64,000 nucleotides of DNA. It comes from Deltaproteobacteria bacterium. Its GTDB lineage: Bacteria; Bdellovibrionota; Bdellovibrionia; Bdellovibrionales; JAMPXM01. The notes under the pieces were generated by a model, which saw only the letters and a list, made by a program, of their open reading frames with translations, had not been told where the DNA came from and did not search any database. Below are positions 8,219 to 17,084 of the stretch, piece after piece. The DNA is taken from contig JAFLCB010000009.1 in the NCBI GenBank assembly GCA_017302795.1, forward strand, positions 1 through 64,000. Reading direction: 5' to 3'. The translations under genes and the position numbers were made by a program. How positions within the stretch are numbered: position 1 is the first letter of the stretch; each line of letters begins with the position of its first letter.

Positions 8219-11200
8219 TTGTTCAAAGCTAAAGCGCGGTTCCAGGTCACGATACTCGTTATTTCGATTTTTTTGATAGAGAGTTTGGTTCAGCCGTTAT
8301 TGGCCCTCGAGTCCTCGGCATTCGGGCAACGCGCAAGCGCCGCTGAAATTTTCTCTGCTAGGCAGACGGTAGAACAATCGCGAAACGACTTTAAAGCTCT
8401 TCAAAATCAAGTAAGCCTACAAATGATCGAGGCGATGAAGACCGGCTTCGGCGGCAGAGACCCGATGCTGCGCGATTTGATGTCGGTCGACATGGGCGTT
8501 GTCGATGCCCAGGTTCCAGATTTTCGCAATGCCCCAGTGGATAGTGATCCCTTTTTCATGCGCTCACAAAAGTGGGTCGAAAGTCGCGAACAAGTCTCTG
8601 ATTACGCGGTGATCGGAACAGAGCAAACAACAGAGATTCTTCTTCCTGAAAACGATCGCAAACTTGTATTGGACATTCCGCTGCGCTCGTTGATCGCAAC
8701 GAGTGAATATCTCTTTTTTACACTTCACCCTAAAAGTGATTTATTTGACCGTCTTGCTGGCGAAAAAAATTCCGACGGTGAGGGGCTTTTTGTTGTCGAA
8801 ACTGCGCTTCTAGTTAGCCATGCGAAAAAGAACACGCCGGTGCCTGTCTTCTTTTTACCCATCATGGGACGAGGCTGGCGATCGGGTTTAACTGCGATCG
8901 AGGTAGTTCAGGGCGACATTTTGGCAGTGACCAACGGGCGGGAAGTCATTCCATTTGCGATGAAAGACATCCGTGAAATGGTACAGATCTCAAAAATCAA
9001 TTTGGATTTGTCTGTCATGATTAGCCTCACGAAGCGCGATGCCGACGGTATTGTTTCAGGGGACCGATTGATGCCGGCGCCTGGCTCAACGGCGCTACTT
9101 GGACTTGTGTTGACAGGTCTCGACACCCGTCGACCTGGCTACAATTTCTTTAAAGACTTTAAGGCTCTGGGCGTGCGGCGGGACGAATCCAAGTCGTTTC
9201 GTCTAATTGCAGAATCCTTGTTTATGAAAATCCTCGGCGTAGAAGTGGCTGAGGCACAAACAGAAGAAGATCCTGTTGCAGCAGCTATTAAACGAAGTGC
9301 TATTTTCGGGTCGATTGTCGGCATCACGATAATTACGGCATTTGTCTTAAAATATAAAGTCCCCTCAATTCGACTTCGACTTGATGAAATTCATAAGTAC
9401 CGACGCGCACTTGACCCGGAGACTGTAGACCGAGAAAAGATGAAGGGGTTTCGGGAATTCATGCGAATTGAAGGCTCGATTTTAGCTTCGATTGCACAGT
9501 TCCCATTGATCACTCCGGGGATCGCGGTCCAATACTTTGTCGATCGCCACCTGCCAAGTCTTGGCGCTGGTGATCACACGCTGATGCGAAAGGTATTGCA
9601 TCAAACTGTGTATCCAAATCTTCGCCACTTCGGAAAAATCTCCGTTAACGAAAAGGTGACGATTCTAGGGACGGGATATGCGGCAACTGCCGGAATTGGA
9701 TTGGGTGCACTACACTATTTCTATTTACTGCCGATGTTTATTCAGGCCGTCAGTCCATCTTTGCCGCCGGGCCTCAGTTATGCTTTGAATGAAAGCTTTA
9801 GCTCAGCCAACCGCCAGACTCAGGCAGTACTGTTCACTAACCTCCTAGTTGGTGCTTCGATAGGGATCCTTCGTGGCCCTGCCGATTTCACAATGGATGC
9901 AAAGAGCCAAGTTGTCGAAGAACTTTATGCAAGGGTTGATAATGATCTTCGCCGGCTAGGGCTAAATCCGAATGATCCGAAAATCCAGAGCCGGCGTGAA
10001 GAAATGCGAGATGCACTTGTCAACCTCACGCTGATTCAAAAAGGATTGCCATCAACGGCCGAAATTCTTTTTGATACGATGAGCCTTTATAGCTCAATTG
10101 CAAAGAGCCGGGGCTTTGCGGCGCCAAGTAACTCGACTTTGCTAGCGAACCTAAATCCGTTGGCGGCAGATACTGTCGAGTACGAAAAGGATAATGCCGG
10201 AAATCTGAAATTAGGCGAAGATGGAAAGCCAGTTATCAAAGAGGGAAGTTTTATTCTGTCCTCACGGCGTGGACTTTTACCGAACGTTCTAAGTCGTGCA
10301 CTTGTTCAAGCCAAAGCTTGGCACGAAGCAAGTCCATCTCCTGACACCGAGAAAGCGGTAAAGCTTGTCGAACTTTTAATCTCGGACTCCGAGCGCCTTC
10401 GAAAGTCTCTTCCAATTGTTGCGAAGGCGGTCCTTCGGTATCTGGAAAGCCCTTCGGCTTTGGTCGGTGGCAATCAAATCGAAAAAAGTGTGCGCGATCA
10501 GGACTTGCGACGTCTGAGAAACGAAATTCGTGAGATCAGTACTCGGGCAATGGCGTTTCGTCAGTTGATCGTCATGGCGAGTTATGAGGGCCCTACAGAG
10601 TACACTGCGCGCTACCTTCCGGTTACATGGACAAAAGAGTTTGGGAGTGGCGCAGCGAATATGGCGGTGCTTTATTTACGCCAAGCTGTCGCAAGCCAAC
10701 TGGATGGAGCCACGGTCGACAATCTAGTTGCAAAACGAGAAGATATTTTGCGCTATAGGAATATCGCAAAAGAAGAAGCACTTCAAAAGCTAAAAGAGGT
10801 TCGACCAGACCTTGCAAGCAAATCAGATGCGGAGATTCTTGATGATCCGAATTTGCAGGCAGAGCTGCTCCAGCGCGCAAACATTGCCGCCAAAGCGCAT
10901 GGGGATCAACAACGTGCGGAAGAAAACGCTAACCGGTTCAAGCCAGAATCTGGATGGATCGAACAGTGGCGACATCGTCAATCGTTGACCAGGGCAGAGG
11001 CACGTTTGGCGCAGTATGCTTTACAAAGCGCAGATAAGCCTGAGCTTTTGACGAAGGAAAATTTGGAGTTGCAGCTGCGCGACTTTTACACACATGAAAG
11101 TGGAAAGCAGATTGGTTTGCGAATTCAGGAGCTTGCCCCCGAGAGCGAAAAAGATAAACGGTCTGCTGGGCGTGCTCCATGGCAATCGGAAAACGAGAAA

Positions 11201-12277
11201 TACGAAACGATGCTCAAAGAAATCCAAGAGAAATCGGAACTGGTTGCAAAGCAACAGTTTGAAACTCTTGGTATGAAGACATACATGGCGAAGCTAAGTC
11301 CACTGGAGCAAACACGACTTCGGCTTCAAACACATGCATCGATCTATTTAGCAGCCTACCGAGATGCGACCACGATGACGGATATTGTGAGCGCTTTGGA
11401 TCCCGCTCAACCTGGCGTGACTCAGGGCTTGAGACAGGCTCTAACTCGTCAAACGGATAAAGATCTCCAAGTTTTGACGGATCTCGAAGCAGAGCGATCT
11501 TATGAGCTTGATAGAAAGCTTCTTCGGTTTCGGCGAGCGGTTGTGTCGACAGTTGCAAGTACTGCCAATCGAGGACTTCGAATCATCGATTCGATGTTTA
11601 ATGATCAGAGTATTGATCGTGGAGCACTTGGCGTCATTCAACGGCGAGTTCCATTTGCAGAAGAACTGGTCAGTGCAAACATTCGAAACTTGAAATTTTG
11701 GCCGGTAGCGTTCTCTGTCAGCTGGGCATGGAGCCATTTCGCGTTAGGCACTGGCATCGGGTATTCATTTTGGGTCACGTCGATTCTGACTCAAGGGATC
11801 TTTGTCATGGCGCCAGTTCAGTGGTTGTTTAGAAACTACCGAATGCAGTCTTTTAAACCCTATGACAGCAATAAGCCCGGGTGGTCTGGAGTGTTTCACT
11901 TAGGAGGGAAGTATGGCGTGGCAGAAATGCTGGCTTACTCGGTGACCTTTGTTGCCATCATGCCGGCGGTCTTGCTTTCGACGGATGTAGGAAGAATATT
12001 GACAGAACGGGTAGGCTCTCCGCTGATCCAATCAATGCAGTCGTTCTCAATGTTGGAAGTGTCGACGGCTCTGACGGTGGGCATTTTGTCTTACATTGCT
12101 GGAAGCAAAGTCTACGAAAACTGGAAAATGAAAACAGTCATGGCCCGTTTGTCTTTATTGAAAGAAGAGACGTCCACGGTGAACGTGGCGCGTGATACGA
12201 AAGCAGTCCAGACTTCCACCGAAGCAATTGGTTTCGGTGGTTCGTGCGAAGGAAGTTTTGTCGGTGTAGGTCGGTAA
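8219..12277 (+). CDS. Very large membrane protein of unknown function
   Basis: The product has 1352 residues. The TTG start at 8219 is preceded by CCGGGGG and gives a signal peptide or anchor (VTILVISIFLIESLVQPLLA). About 340 polar residues follow, then hydrophobic segments near residues 360-378 and 480-512, a roughly 650-residue charged helical region, and a C-terminal cluster of membrane segments (about 1165-1210, 1230-1260, 1280-1300). No known domain was recognised. The layout suggests an inner-membrane protein with large periplasmic or cytoplasmic helical parts. Its neighbours are a secreted hydrolase upstream and a small secreted protein downstream. Confidence 0.75.
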   Translation: MFKAKARFQVTILVISIFLIESLVQPLLALESSAFGQRASAAEIFSARQTVEQSRNDFKALQNQVSLQMIEAMKTGFGGRDPMLRDLMSVDMGVVDAQVPDFRNAPVDSDPFFMRSQKWVESREQVSDYAVIGTEQTTEILLPENDRKLVLDIPLRSLIATSEYLFFTLHPKSDLFDRLAGEKNSDGEGLFVVETALLVSHAKKNTPVPVFFLPIMGRGWRSGLTAIEVVQGDILAVTNGREVIPFAMKDIREMVQISKINLDLSVMISLTKRDADGIVSGDRLMPAPGSTALLGLVLTGLDTRRPGYNFFKDFKALGVRRDESKSFRLIAESLFMKILGVEVAEAQTEEDPVAAAIKRSAIFGSIVGITIITAFVLKYKVPSIRLRLDEIHKYRRALDPETVDREKMKGFREFMRIEGSILASIAQFPLITPGIAVQYFVDRHLPSLGAGDHTLMRKVLHQTVYPNLRHFGKISVNEKVTILGTGYAATAGIGLGALHYFYLLPMFIQAVSPSLPPGLSYALNESFSSANRQTQAVLFTNLLVGASIGILRGPADFTMDAKSQVVEELYARVDNDLRRLGLNPNDPKIQSRREEMRDALVNLTLIQKGLPSTAEILFDTMSLYSSIAKSRGFAAPSNSTLLANLNPLAADTVEYEKDNAGNLKLGEDGKPVIKEGSFILSSRRGLLPNVLSRALVQAKAWHEASPSPDTEKAVKLVELLISDSERLRKSLPIVAKAVLRYLESPSALVGGNQIEKSVRDQDLRRLRNEIREISTRAMAFRQLIVMASYEGPTEYTARYLPVTWTKEFGSGAANMAVLYLRQAVASQLDGATVDNLVAKREDILRYRNIAKEEALQKLKEVRPDLASKSDAEILDDPNLQAELLQRANIAAKAHGDQQRAEENANRFKPESGWIEQWRHRQSLTRAEARLAQYALQSADKPELLTKENLELQLRDFYTHESGKQIGLRIQELAPESEKDKRSAGRAPWQSENEKYETMLKEIQEKSELVAKQQFETLGMKTYMAKLSPLEQTRLRLQTHASIYLAAYRDATTMTDIVSALDPAQPGVTQGLRQALTRQTDKDLQVLTDLEAERSYELDRKLLRFRRAVVSTVASTANRGLRIIDSMFNDQSIDRGALGVIQRRVPFAEELVSANIRNLKFWPVAFSVSWAWSHFALGTGIGYSFWVTSILTQGIFVMAPVQWLFRNYRMQSFKPYDSNKPGWSGVFHLGGKYGVAEMLAYSVTFVAIMPAVLLSTDVGRILTERVGSPLIQSMQSFSMLEVSTALTVGILSYIAGSKVYENWKMKTVMARLSLLKEETSTVNVARDTKAVQTSTEAIGFGGSCEGSFVGVGR

Positions 12278-12343
12278 GTGAAAGGACTTCAGAACAAGGT
12301 GATCTATTTTGATACGCCTCTAAAAACCTGTAGAATAACTTGC

Positions 12344-12841
12344 ATGCGTTTTCACAAAGTCACTTCATTACTGCTTACAGTATTCTTGCCGGTCGCTTTG
12401 TTTGCTTCCTCTGTTTCTGCTGAAGAACTTCAGTGCTACGAAAAGGAAATCGACTACCGAACGTTTAAGCCGTTTGCTTCCAGCGATTTACACGCTTCGG
12501 AAAAAAGAGACTGGGACCTAGTAAGCCGACCACAGATTGGTATCATCGACCTAATGCACGCGTATGCAGTGTATAAAATGGAGCACACTCGCGCGCAGGC
12601 GCTAACGTCGGATAAAGCGAAGCACTGCTATATTGGCTGCGTCGTGAGTCTTTCAACAAGCGCAAAAGTTTCGGACTATTTGGGTTGGCTTAAAGAAGAT
12701 CTCGACTTATCTGACTGTCAAGCTGACACATTGTTCGAGCCAGCTGATCAAGTAGCGACTTCTCTGGGTGCAAGGCTTGGTGCACGCGACAAAAAAGAGT
12801 GTGCAATCTATTGCCGCGATCAGTTTTCGAAACGGCGATAG
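12344..12841 (+). CDS. Small secreted Cys-containing protein
   Basis: The product has 165 residues. ATG 12344 is chosen because it starts a standard signal peptide (MRFHKVTSLLLTVFLPVALF, cleavage after SVSA). A GTG at 12278, directly after the stop of the membrane protein gene, would add 22 residues before it. The mature protein has six Cys, including CYIGC and CAIYC, suggesting disulfides in the periplasm. No family was recognised. Its 3' end overlaps the convergent Ppx-like gene by 22 bases. Confidence 0.65.
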   Translation: MRFHKVTSLLLTVFLPVALFASSVSAEELQCYEKEIDYRTFKPFASSDLHASEKRDWDLVSRPQIGIIDLMHAYAVYKMEHTRAQALTSDKAKHCYIGCVVSLSTSAKVSDYLGWLKEDLDLSDCQADTLFEPADQVATSLGARLGARDKKECAIYCRDQFSKRR

Positions 12842-13890
12842 TACTTAGGAGTGAATAAGACGCCGTCAGTGAGGTTCGCCTTAAAGACGAGGACTTCTTT
12901 AATTCCAAGTCCTTTCATAAGACCAAGAACGAGGAGCAGATTTGTCGATTCGGTGTCTGCGTACGGTCCAACTAGATCTTTCGGTGTTCTCTGAATCAAT
13001 TTTGGAATTTCATTTTCTAGGGCTGTCGTCGTCAACGGATCTGCTTGTGATAGTCCCAGCTGATTTCTGATCGAGTTCCCAAACACTCCTCCAATTCCGA
13101 CAACAGTTTTCTTGATTTCAAAACCTTTTGCCGCCGTCGCAAGTCGACGGGCATATGCGGTAGCGTACTGAATAGCAGAAGAAGCGTGCGATTTTTGAAT
13201 CGGGTTAGGTGATTGGCCCGCCGTTCGGTTCTGTATTGTGGACAGTACGTGGTTTTTAAATGATACGGACGCAAGGTGTCCGCCTAGCATTTTAGCCGTA
13301 CCGCTATCGTTGACTAATTGGAAGCTTGCGCCGCCGATGTCGAAGGACGTGAAGTCACTTGTTTTCAACTGTGACGCGAATCCAGCGGCACGATGCCCAA
13401 GCTCGGCTTCCTCCTGCTGACTGATCACCGTAAAAACCATGTTTTTGCTCGCGAGGTTTGTTTTCAACTCGCTGATATTTCCCGCCTCTCGAGCTGCCTG
13501 AGTTGCCACAACGGCGAGTTGATTTAGTGAAATGCCGTTTAGGGTCGCGAGCTCGGCGAGCGCCAATATCTTTTCGCTGGCTTCGCTTATAAATTTCGAA
13601 TTCAGGTTTCCGTCTCTGTCGATATTCTCCTTGAAGGCGATCGCTATTTGATCTTCCGCGAGAACTTTTAAAATCTTAATTTCACAAATGTCGACGACAG
13701 CTACTTTGATCTTTGTCGACCCTGATCCGACATCCATCGCTCCGCGAACCAATTCGCATTTGGTGGCTGCTGAGCTTTGGTGTTTTTGTTCCGAACTTGA
13801 AGCGCAGCCAGTAAATCCGAAAGCCGATGTTAGGAGGCTGAGAAGGCAAATGATATAGCGTACTGAGATATTGTTTCGAAGTCGCGTCAT
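12820..13890 (-). CDS. Ppx/GppA-family phosphatase-like lipoprotein
   Basis: The product has 356 residues. ATG 13890 gives an n-region with Arg, a hydrophobic stretch and a lipobox GFTGC, predicting export and lipidation. The mature part shows the ASKHA-fold blocks of exopolyphosphatase/pppGpp phosphatases: MDVGSGSTKIKVAVVD (phosphate-1), QQEEAELGHRAA (equivalent of the family's catalytic SGxEEA block), SFDIGGASFQLV (phosphate-2) and VVGIGGVFGNSI. Known Ppx/GppA enzymes are cytoplasmic, so the export signal is odd. It could act on periplasmic polyphosphate or nucleotides, or be a non-enzymatic relative. Confidence 0.75.
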   Translation of the reverse strand: MTRLRNNISVRYIICLLSLLTSAFGFTGCASSSEQKHQSSAATKCELVRGAMDVGSGSTKIKVAVVDICEIKILKVLAEDQIAIAFKENIDRDGNLNSKFISEASEKILALAELATLNGISLNQLAVVATQAAREAGNISELKTNLASKNMVFTVISQQEEAELGHRAAGFASQLKTSDFTSFDIGGASFQLVNDSGTAKMLGGHLASVSFKNHVLSTIQNRTAGQSPNPIQKSHASSAIQYATAYARRLATAAKGFEIKKTVVGIGGVFGNSIRNQLGLSQADPLTTTALENEIPKLIQRTPKDLVGPYADTESTNLLLVLGLMKGLGIKEVLVFKANLTDGVLFTPKYYRRFEN

Positions 13891-13958
13891 CTTGCTATTA
13901 ATGACATTCGCCTTTGACGTTTTCAAGTCGAGAGATAAGCTATGATCGGGGGTTGACC

Positions 13959-14414
13959 GTGTATCCGCCAAAAAACTTCTGCCAATTGTTTTACCGCGCG
14001 ACTCTGTGTGGCCTCGTCTCGATGTTGAGCGGCTGCAGTTTAGGCCCATGGACTTCGGAACAGGCACAAGTTGATCGCTTCCGCCACGAGCTAGCGATGA
14101 CAAACTTTCGACTTCAACGCTCTCATTTTGATGAAGTTAAAAAAGCATTCGCCGACTCGAGGGATCTCGGGACCTATAGTGGCCTGGTAGGAGAATTTGC
14201 CAGTAGCGGGACGAGTCGCTTGAAAGAGCGACTGGACACATTTGAGGAAATCCAAGTTTTTGTCGGAGCGGAGACCTTCGCGGTTTGTTTTTTAAAGAAG
14301 ACGCCACCACTTTTGATTTGCGATACGTCAGAAACTCCCTATATCGATCGAATTCAAATAGATCACCCGCTGCCTGATTTAAAGTCGAGTCTCGACCGAG
14401 TCTCTGGTCGATAA
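13959..14414 (+). CDS. Putative lipoprotein
   Basis: The product has 151 residues. GTG 13959 is supported by GGGGG at 13948-13952 at good spacing, and it yields an n-region with Lys/Arg, a hydrophobic core and the lipobox MLSGC (Cys26). The mature part is charged, mostly helical, with two later Cys. No family was recognised. It is divergent from the Ppx-like lipoprotein gene (68 bases between starts), so the two may share a control region. Confidence 0.65.
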   Translation: MYPPKNFCQLFYRATLCGLVSMLSGCSLGPWTSEQAQVDRFRHELAMTNFRLQRSHFDEVKKAFADSRDLGTYSGLVGEFASSGTSRLKERLDTFEEIQVFVGAETFAVCFLKKTPPLLICDTSETPYIDRIQIDHPLPDLKSSLDRVSGR

Positions 14415-14423
14415 AAGGACATA

Positions 14424-14460
14424 AAAAAACTCAGGCCTGGAACTTCCAGCCTGAGTTTTT
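14424..14460. terminator. Bidirectional rho-independent terminator
   Basis: The arm AAACTCAGGC and the arm GCCTGAGTTT flank an inner CTGGAA/TTCCAG stem, with A-run on the left and T-run on the right. It lies between convergent genes ending at 14414 and 14483 and can serve both. Confidence 0.85.
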
Positions 14461-14482
14461 CTGAAGTGCTATTTACGTTGGA

Positions 14483-15088
14483 CTAGCGTCCACCCTCTAC
14501 AGCGATGCGACCTTTGGAACCGAAGAGGTTAGAAGAAACAGCTTCAATTGTGACCTTCGTAATTAGTCGGTCTTGGTCTCTTCCTCCACGGCGTTGTGGG
14601 CCATCGAAATCAAAATAAATTTCTTGGTTTTCAGAAAGTTTGAGATTCTGAAGTTCAACGTATTCTCCATTTCCGAAGTATACGCGAGCGATTCTTACTT
14701 CCACCGAATCATCTTTGGCGATGATTTTAATGCCGTCGAAACGTCCTTCTTGAATTCCAACTGCAATTTCTTTGTACTCAAAGCGGCTTTTGCTAAAGGT
14801 GTCAGTTCGACCGAGAGGCCGGAAAGTGAGTGGGCGCGGGCGCACAGGTCCGCCACCGACACCACCGCCGCCTGGTCCTGGAGGGCGACCACCGGGTCCG
14901 GCTCCTCCGCCAGGCACCGGAGGGCGACCTGGTCCTTGACGAGTGATGTAGCCGTCAAGCTTTACCCAGGCTGGAGGATCGTGTCGCTCTATACGACCTG
15001 GGCCTACAAAATCAGGAGTGTCGATGCCGTAGAAAGTAATAGTCTGAATGCAACGGCCATCAGGGAAACCATCCATCACGTCATCCAC
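14483..15088 (-). CDS. C-terminal part of a frameshifted secreted repeat protein
   Basis: The 201-residue frame has no signal peptide and its only candidate start is a GTG without a ribosome site. Its frame continues open upstream of that GTG with sensible sequence (IQLAPFQQSQWLNVDDV), opposite the end of the preceding frame. It holds the end of one beta-rich domain (CIQTITFYGIDTPDF), a Pro/Gly linker at about 50-85, and a complete second copy (FDGIKIIAKDDSVEVRIARV ... ITKVTIEAV). Domain copy 1 is therefore split across two frames. It most likely forms one gene with 15091-15534, separated by an indel that is either real or a sequencing error. Confidence 0.6.
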   Translation of the reverse strand: MDDVMDGFPDGRCIQTITFYGIDTPDFVGPGRIERHDPPAWVKLDGYITRQGPGRPPVPGGGAGPGGRPPGPGGGGVGGGPVRPRPLTFRPLGRTDTFSKSRFEYKEIAVGIQEGRFDGIKIIAKDDSVEVRIARVYFGNGEYVELQNLKLSENQEIYFDFDGPQRRGGRDQDRLITKVTIEAVSSNLFGSKGRIAVEGGR

Positions 15089-15090
15089 AT

Positions 15091-15534
15091 TCAGCCATTG
15101 TGACTGCTGAAACGGAGCGAGTTGTATTCCAGCGCCGGAGCTGCCATTGGTGGTCGATGTCGACCTGGGCGACCTGGCGGCGGTGCCATCGGCGGCTGAC
15201 CGTCGTTAAGGTCTAACATATCACCCATCTGACCGAATCGGTCAGCTCGGGCGTATTCGATGTAGGCACGCGTAAGCCAAACACTGTCGTTGGTGGCTGT
15301 AAACTTGATGTGGGAGAGATTGCACTGAAGTCCTGGGTTTTGCGACAAATCCAGTTTGTAAGAGGACTCGCCTCGGCGGCCATCGCCTATCTGTATGTGA
15401 CCGAGGTCGATCATTCGCCCCTGGCGCTGACGTTCGAGATTTCGTTCCCAGCGTTGAGCTTCTGCAGTCGTCGCAACTGAGCCTGTAATGACAAGTGCCA
15501 GAACGGCGAGTGTGGGTTTCGATATTCGGTTCAT
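15091..15534 (-). CDS. N-terminal part of a frameshifted secreted repeat protein
   Basis: The product has 147 residues. ATG 15534 has AAGGAG about ten bases upstream and starts a clear signal peptide (MNRISKPTLAVLALVITGSV, cleavage after AEA). The mature part begins a beta-rich domain (LSHIKFTATNDSVWLTRAYI) that resembles the later copy in the adjoining frame, then enters a Pro/Gly/Arg linker and stops at TGA 15091-15093. The C-terminal half of the domain is found in the other frame just downstream. The function is unknown; it is probably exported. Confidence 0.65.
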   Translation of the reverse strand: MNRISKPTLAVLALVITGSVATTAEAQRWERNLERQRQGRMIDLGHIQIGDGRRGESSYKLDLSQNPGLQCNLSHIKFTATNDSVWLTRAYIEYARADRFGQMGDMLDLNDGQPPMAPPPGRPGRHRPPMAAPALEYNSLRFSSHNG

Positions 15535-15804
15535 GTTAACCGGTCTCCTTGAAAGCTTTGTTTGTTTGAGATTCGAATTCTTGGAAATGTCAGCCCAGGC
15601 ATTGCAAATACAGGCCCAAGGCAAACTTCGAAATTGCAATCGCCTTTAGGCAGAGAAGGCCGAGCAGTTTGCCATGCCACATACCTTAATTCGTGGTCTT
15701 GGCGGAAGAAATCGGCGTCCTCGGATGAAGTTATTTCTTAGTGAACGGGATCGGCACAGATCGACAGTGTCCAATTGCACCACTTCGTGGGATTATCGGA
15801 CGCT

Positions 15805-16926
15805 ATGACATCTGATAACAAAAATGGCGGTCTACGATCATTCAACGATGCGGGTCTCTATCCTCCCATCGTTGAAGTTCTTAAAGCGATGAAAATTTCG
15901 GTTCCAACAAAAATTCAGGCAGAGATATTAGGCCCGGCGAGGGACGGTCTCGACATCATCGCTATTTCGGCGACAGGCAGCGGCAAAACTATTGCCTATC
16001 TATTGCCGCTTTTTGAAATGTTGAAACGAGATGAAAGAACTCGCGGCCTTATTCTGACGCCGACGCGAGAAACCGCGGATCAGATTTTGAAAGTACTTGA
16101 ACCGTTTGCGGACGAACTAGGTCTAAGTTTAAGTCTTGTTATTGGTGGTCGATCAGCTGCCAAGCAAGAAAATGAATTGAAAAGTCGCGCAAGAATCGTT
16201 GTTGCGACACCTGGTCGGCTAAATGATCATCTTTTAAATAACAAGCTGCTACTTCAGGAGACTAGATTTGTCGTCGTCGACGAAGCTGACCGAATGTTGG
16301 ATATGGGGTTTGCTCCGCAGCTTCAATTCATTCAGAAAACTATGCGCGGCAAATGGCAGACGATTTTGTGTTCCGCGAGCTCGTTGGAACAGATCCAAAA
16401 AGTTTCTCATGTATTTGCTCAGTCCGAGCCTGTTGTGGTCTCGTCTGGTTCCGTAGAAGCTCCAGTCGAAAAACTCAACCAGACAGTCGTTCGCCTTGAA
16501 AGAAAAGACAAAAGTCGGCGGCTTATGACGGATATTGAAAGTTGCAAAGGAAGTGTCCTGGTATTTGCGGCTAGCCAAGAACGCTGTGACTTAGTTCACA
16601 GATTTCTTAGTAAAGCGGGTGTGAATGTCGACCTCTTGCATGGAGGCCTACGTCAAGGTCACAGAAATCGAGTCATGCGAGATTTTCGCGGGAAAGTGAT
16701 CAAGGTTTTGATTGCCACCGATGTTCTGGCGCGTGGACTTGATGTCGATCATGTCGATCTAGTCATCAACGTCGATCTACCATATCACGCGGAAGACTTT
16801 CTTCACAGAATTGGGCGAACGGCACGAGCTGGCCGATCAGGCAGAGCGATCACCTACATCACCCCGGATGATCACAAAAAGCTTCCAGATATCGAACGAT
16901 ATTTGGAAGGAGCAAAATTTGAGTGA
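15805..16926 (+). CDS. DEAD-box RNA helicase
   Basis: The product has 373 residues, a minimal RhlE/SrmB-type core without a long tail. Visible motifs in order are: Q-motif region (FNDAGL ... PTKIQ, 13-38), Walker A ATGSGKT (56-62), PTRE (86-89), TPGR (135-138), DEAD (159-162), motif III as SAS (190-192) instead of SAT, then VLVFAASQ, ATDVLARGLD and HRIGRTARAGRSG. It unwinds RNA duplexes, with likely roles in ribosome assembly or decay. ATG 15805 is chosen; a TTG at 15775 would add ten residues. Confidence 0.9.
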   Translation: MTSDNKNGGLRSFNDAGLYPPIVEVLKAMKISVPTKIQAEILGPARDGLDIIAISATGSGKTIAYLLPLFEMLKRDERTRGLILTPTRETADQILKVLEPFADELGLSLSLVIGGRSAAKQENELKSRARIVVATPGRLNDHLLNNKLLLQETRFVVVDEADRMLDMGFAPQLQFIQKTMRGKWQTILCSASSLEQIQKVSHVFAQSEPVVVSSGSVEAPVEKLNQTVVRLERKDKSRRLMTDIESCKGSVLVFAASQERCDLVHRFLSKAGVNVDLLHGGLRQGHRNRVMRDFRGKVIKVLIATDVLARGLDVDHVDLVINVDLPYHAEDFLHRIGRTARAGRSGRAITYITPDDHKKLPDIERYLEGAKFE

Positions 16927-16966
16927 TCATTCCTTCAGCTAGTTGATTGGGACAGGAATGATTTTG
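16926..16966 (+). terminator. Possible terminator after the helicase gene
   Basis: ATCATTCC (16926-16933) and GGAATGAT (16955-16962) form a perfect eight-base stem followed by TTTTG. The loop is large (21 bases) and the T-run short, so it is a weak terminator at best. Confidence 0.4.
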
Positions 16967-16985
16967 ACAATCGGGAACTTACACG

Positions 16986-17084
16986 GTGACAGAATGCGGC
17001 GGTTCACCATGCTCGGTCTGCGGTAAAGTATGCTGCGAAGATTGCACTACCGAGCGGGGTGGAAACAGCTTTAAAGCCGATTAG
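16986..17084 (+). CDS. Possible Cys-rich micro-ORF
   Basis: A GTG-started frame of 32 residues contains six Cys within 17 residues (CGGSPCSVCGKVCCEDC), resembling a zinc knuckle or a metal-binding leader peptide. GGGA lies nine bases upstream. It overlaps the start of the downstream hydrolase gene by 26 bases in another frame, so it could couple to that gene. Chance cannot be excluded for such a short frame. Confidence 0.25.
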   Translation: MTECGGSPCSVCGKVCCEDCTTERGGNSFKAD

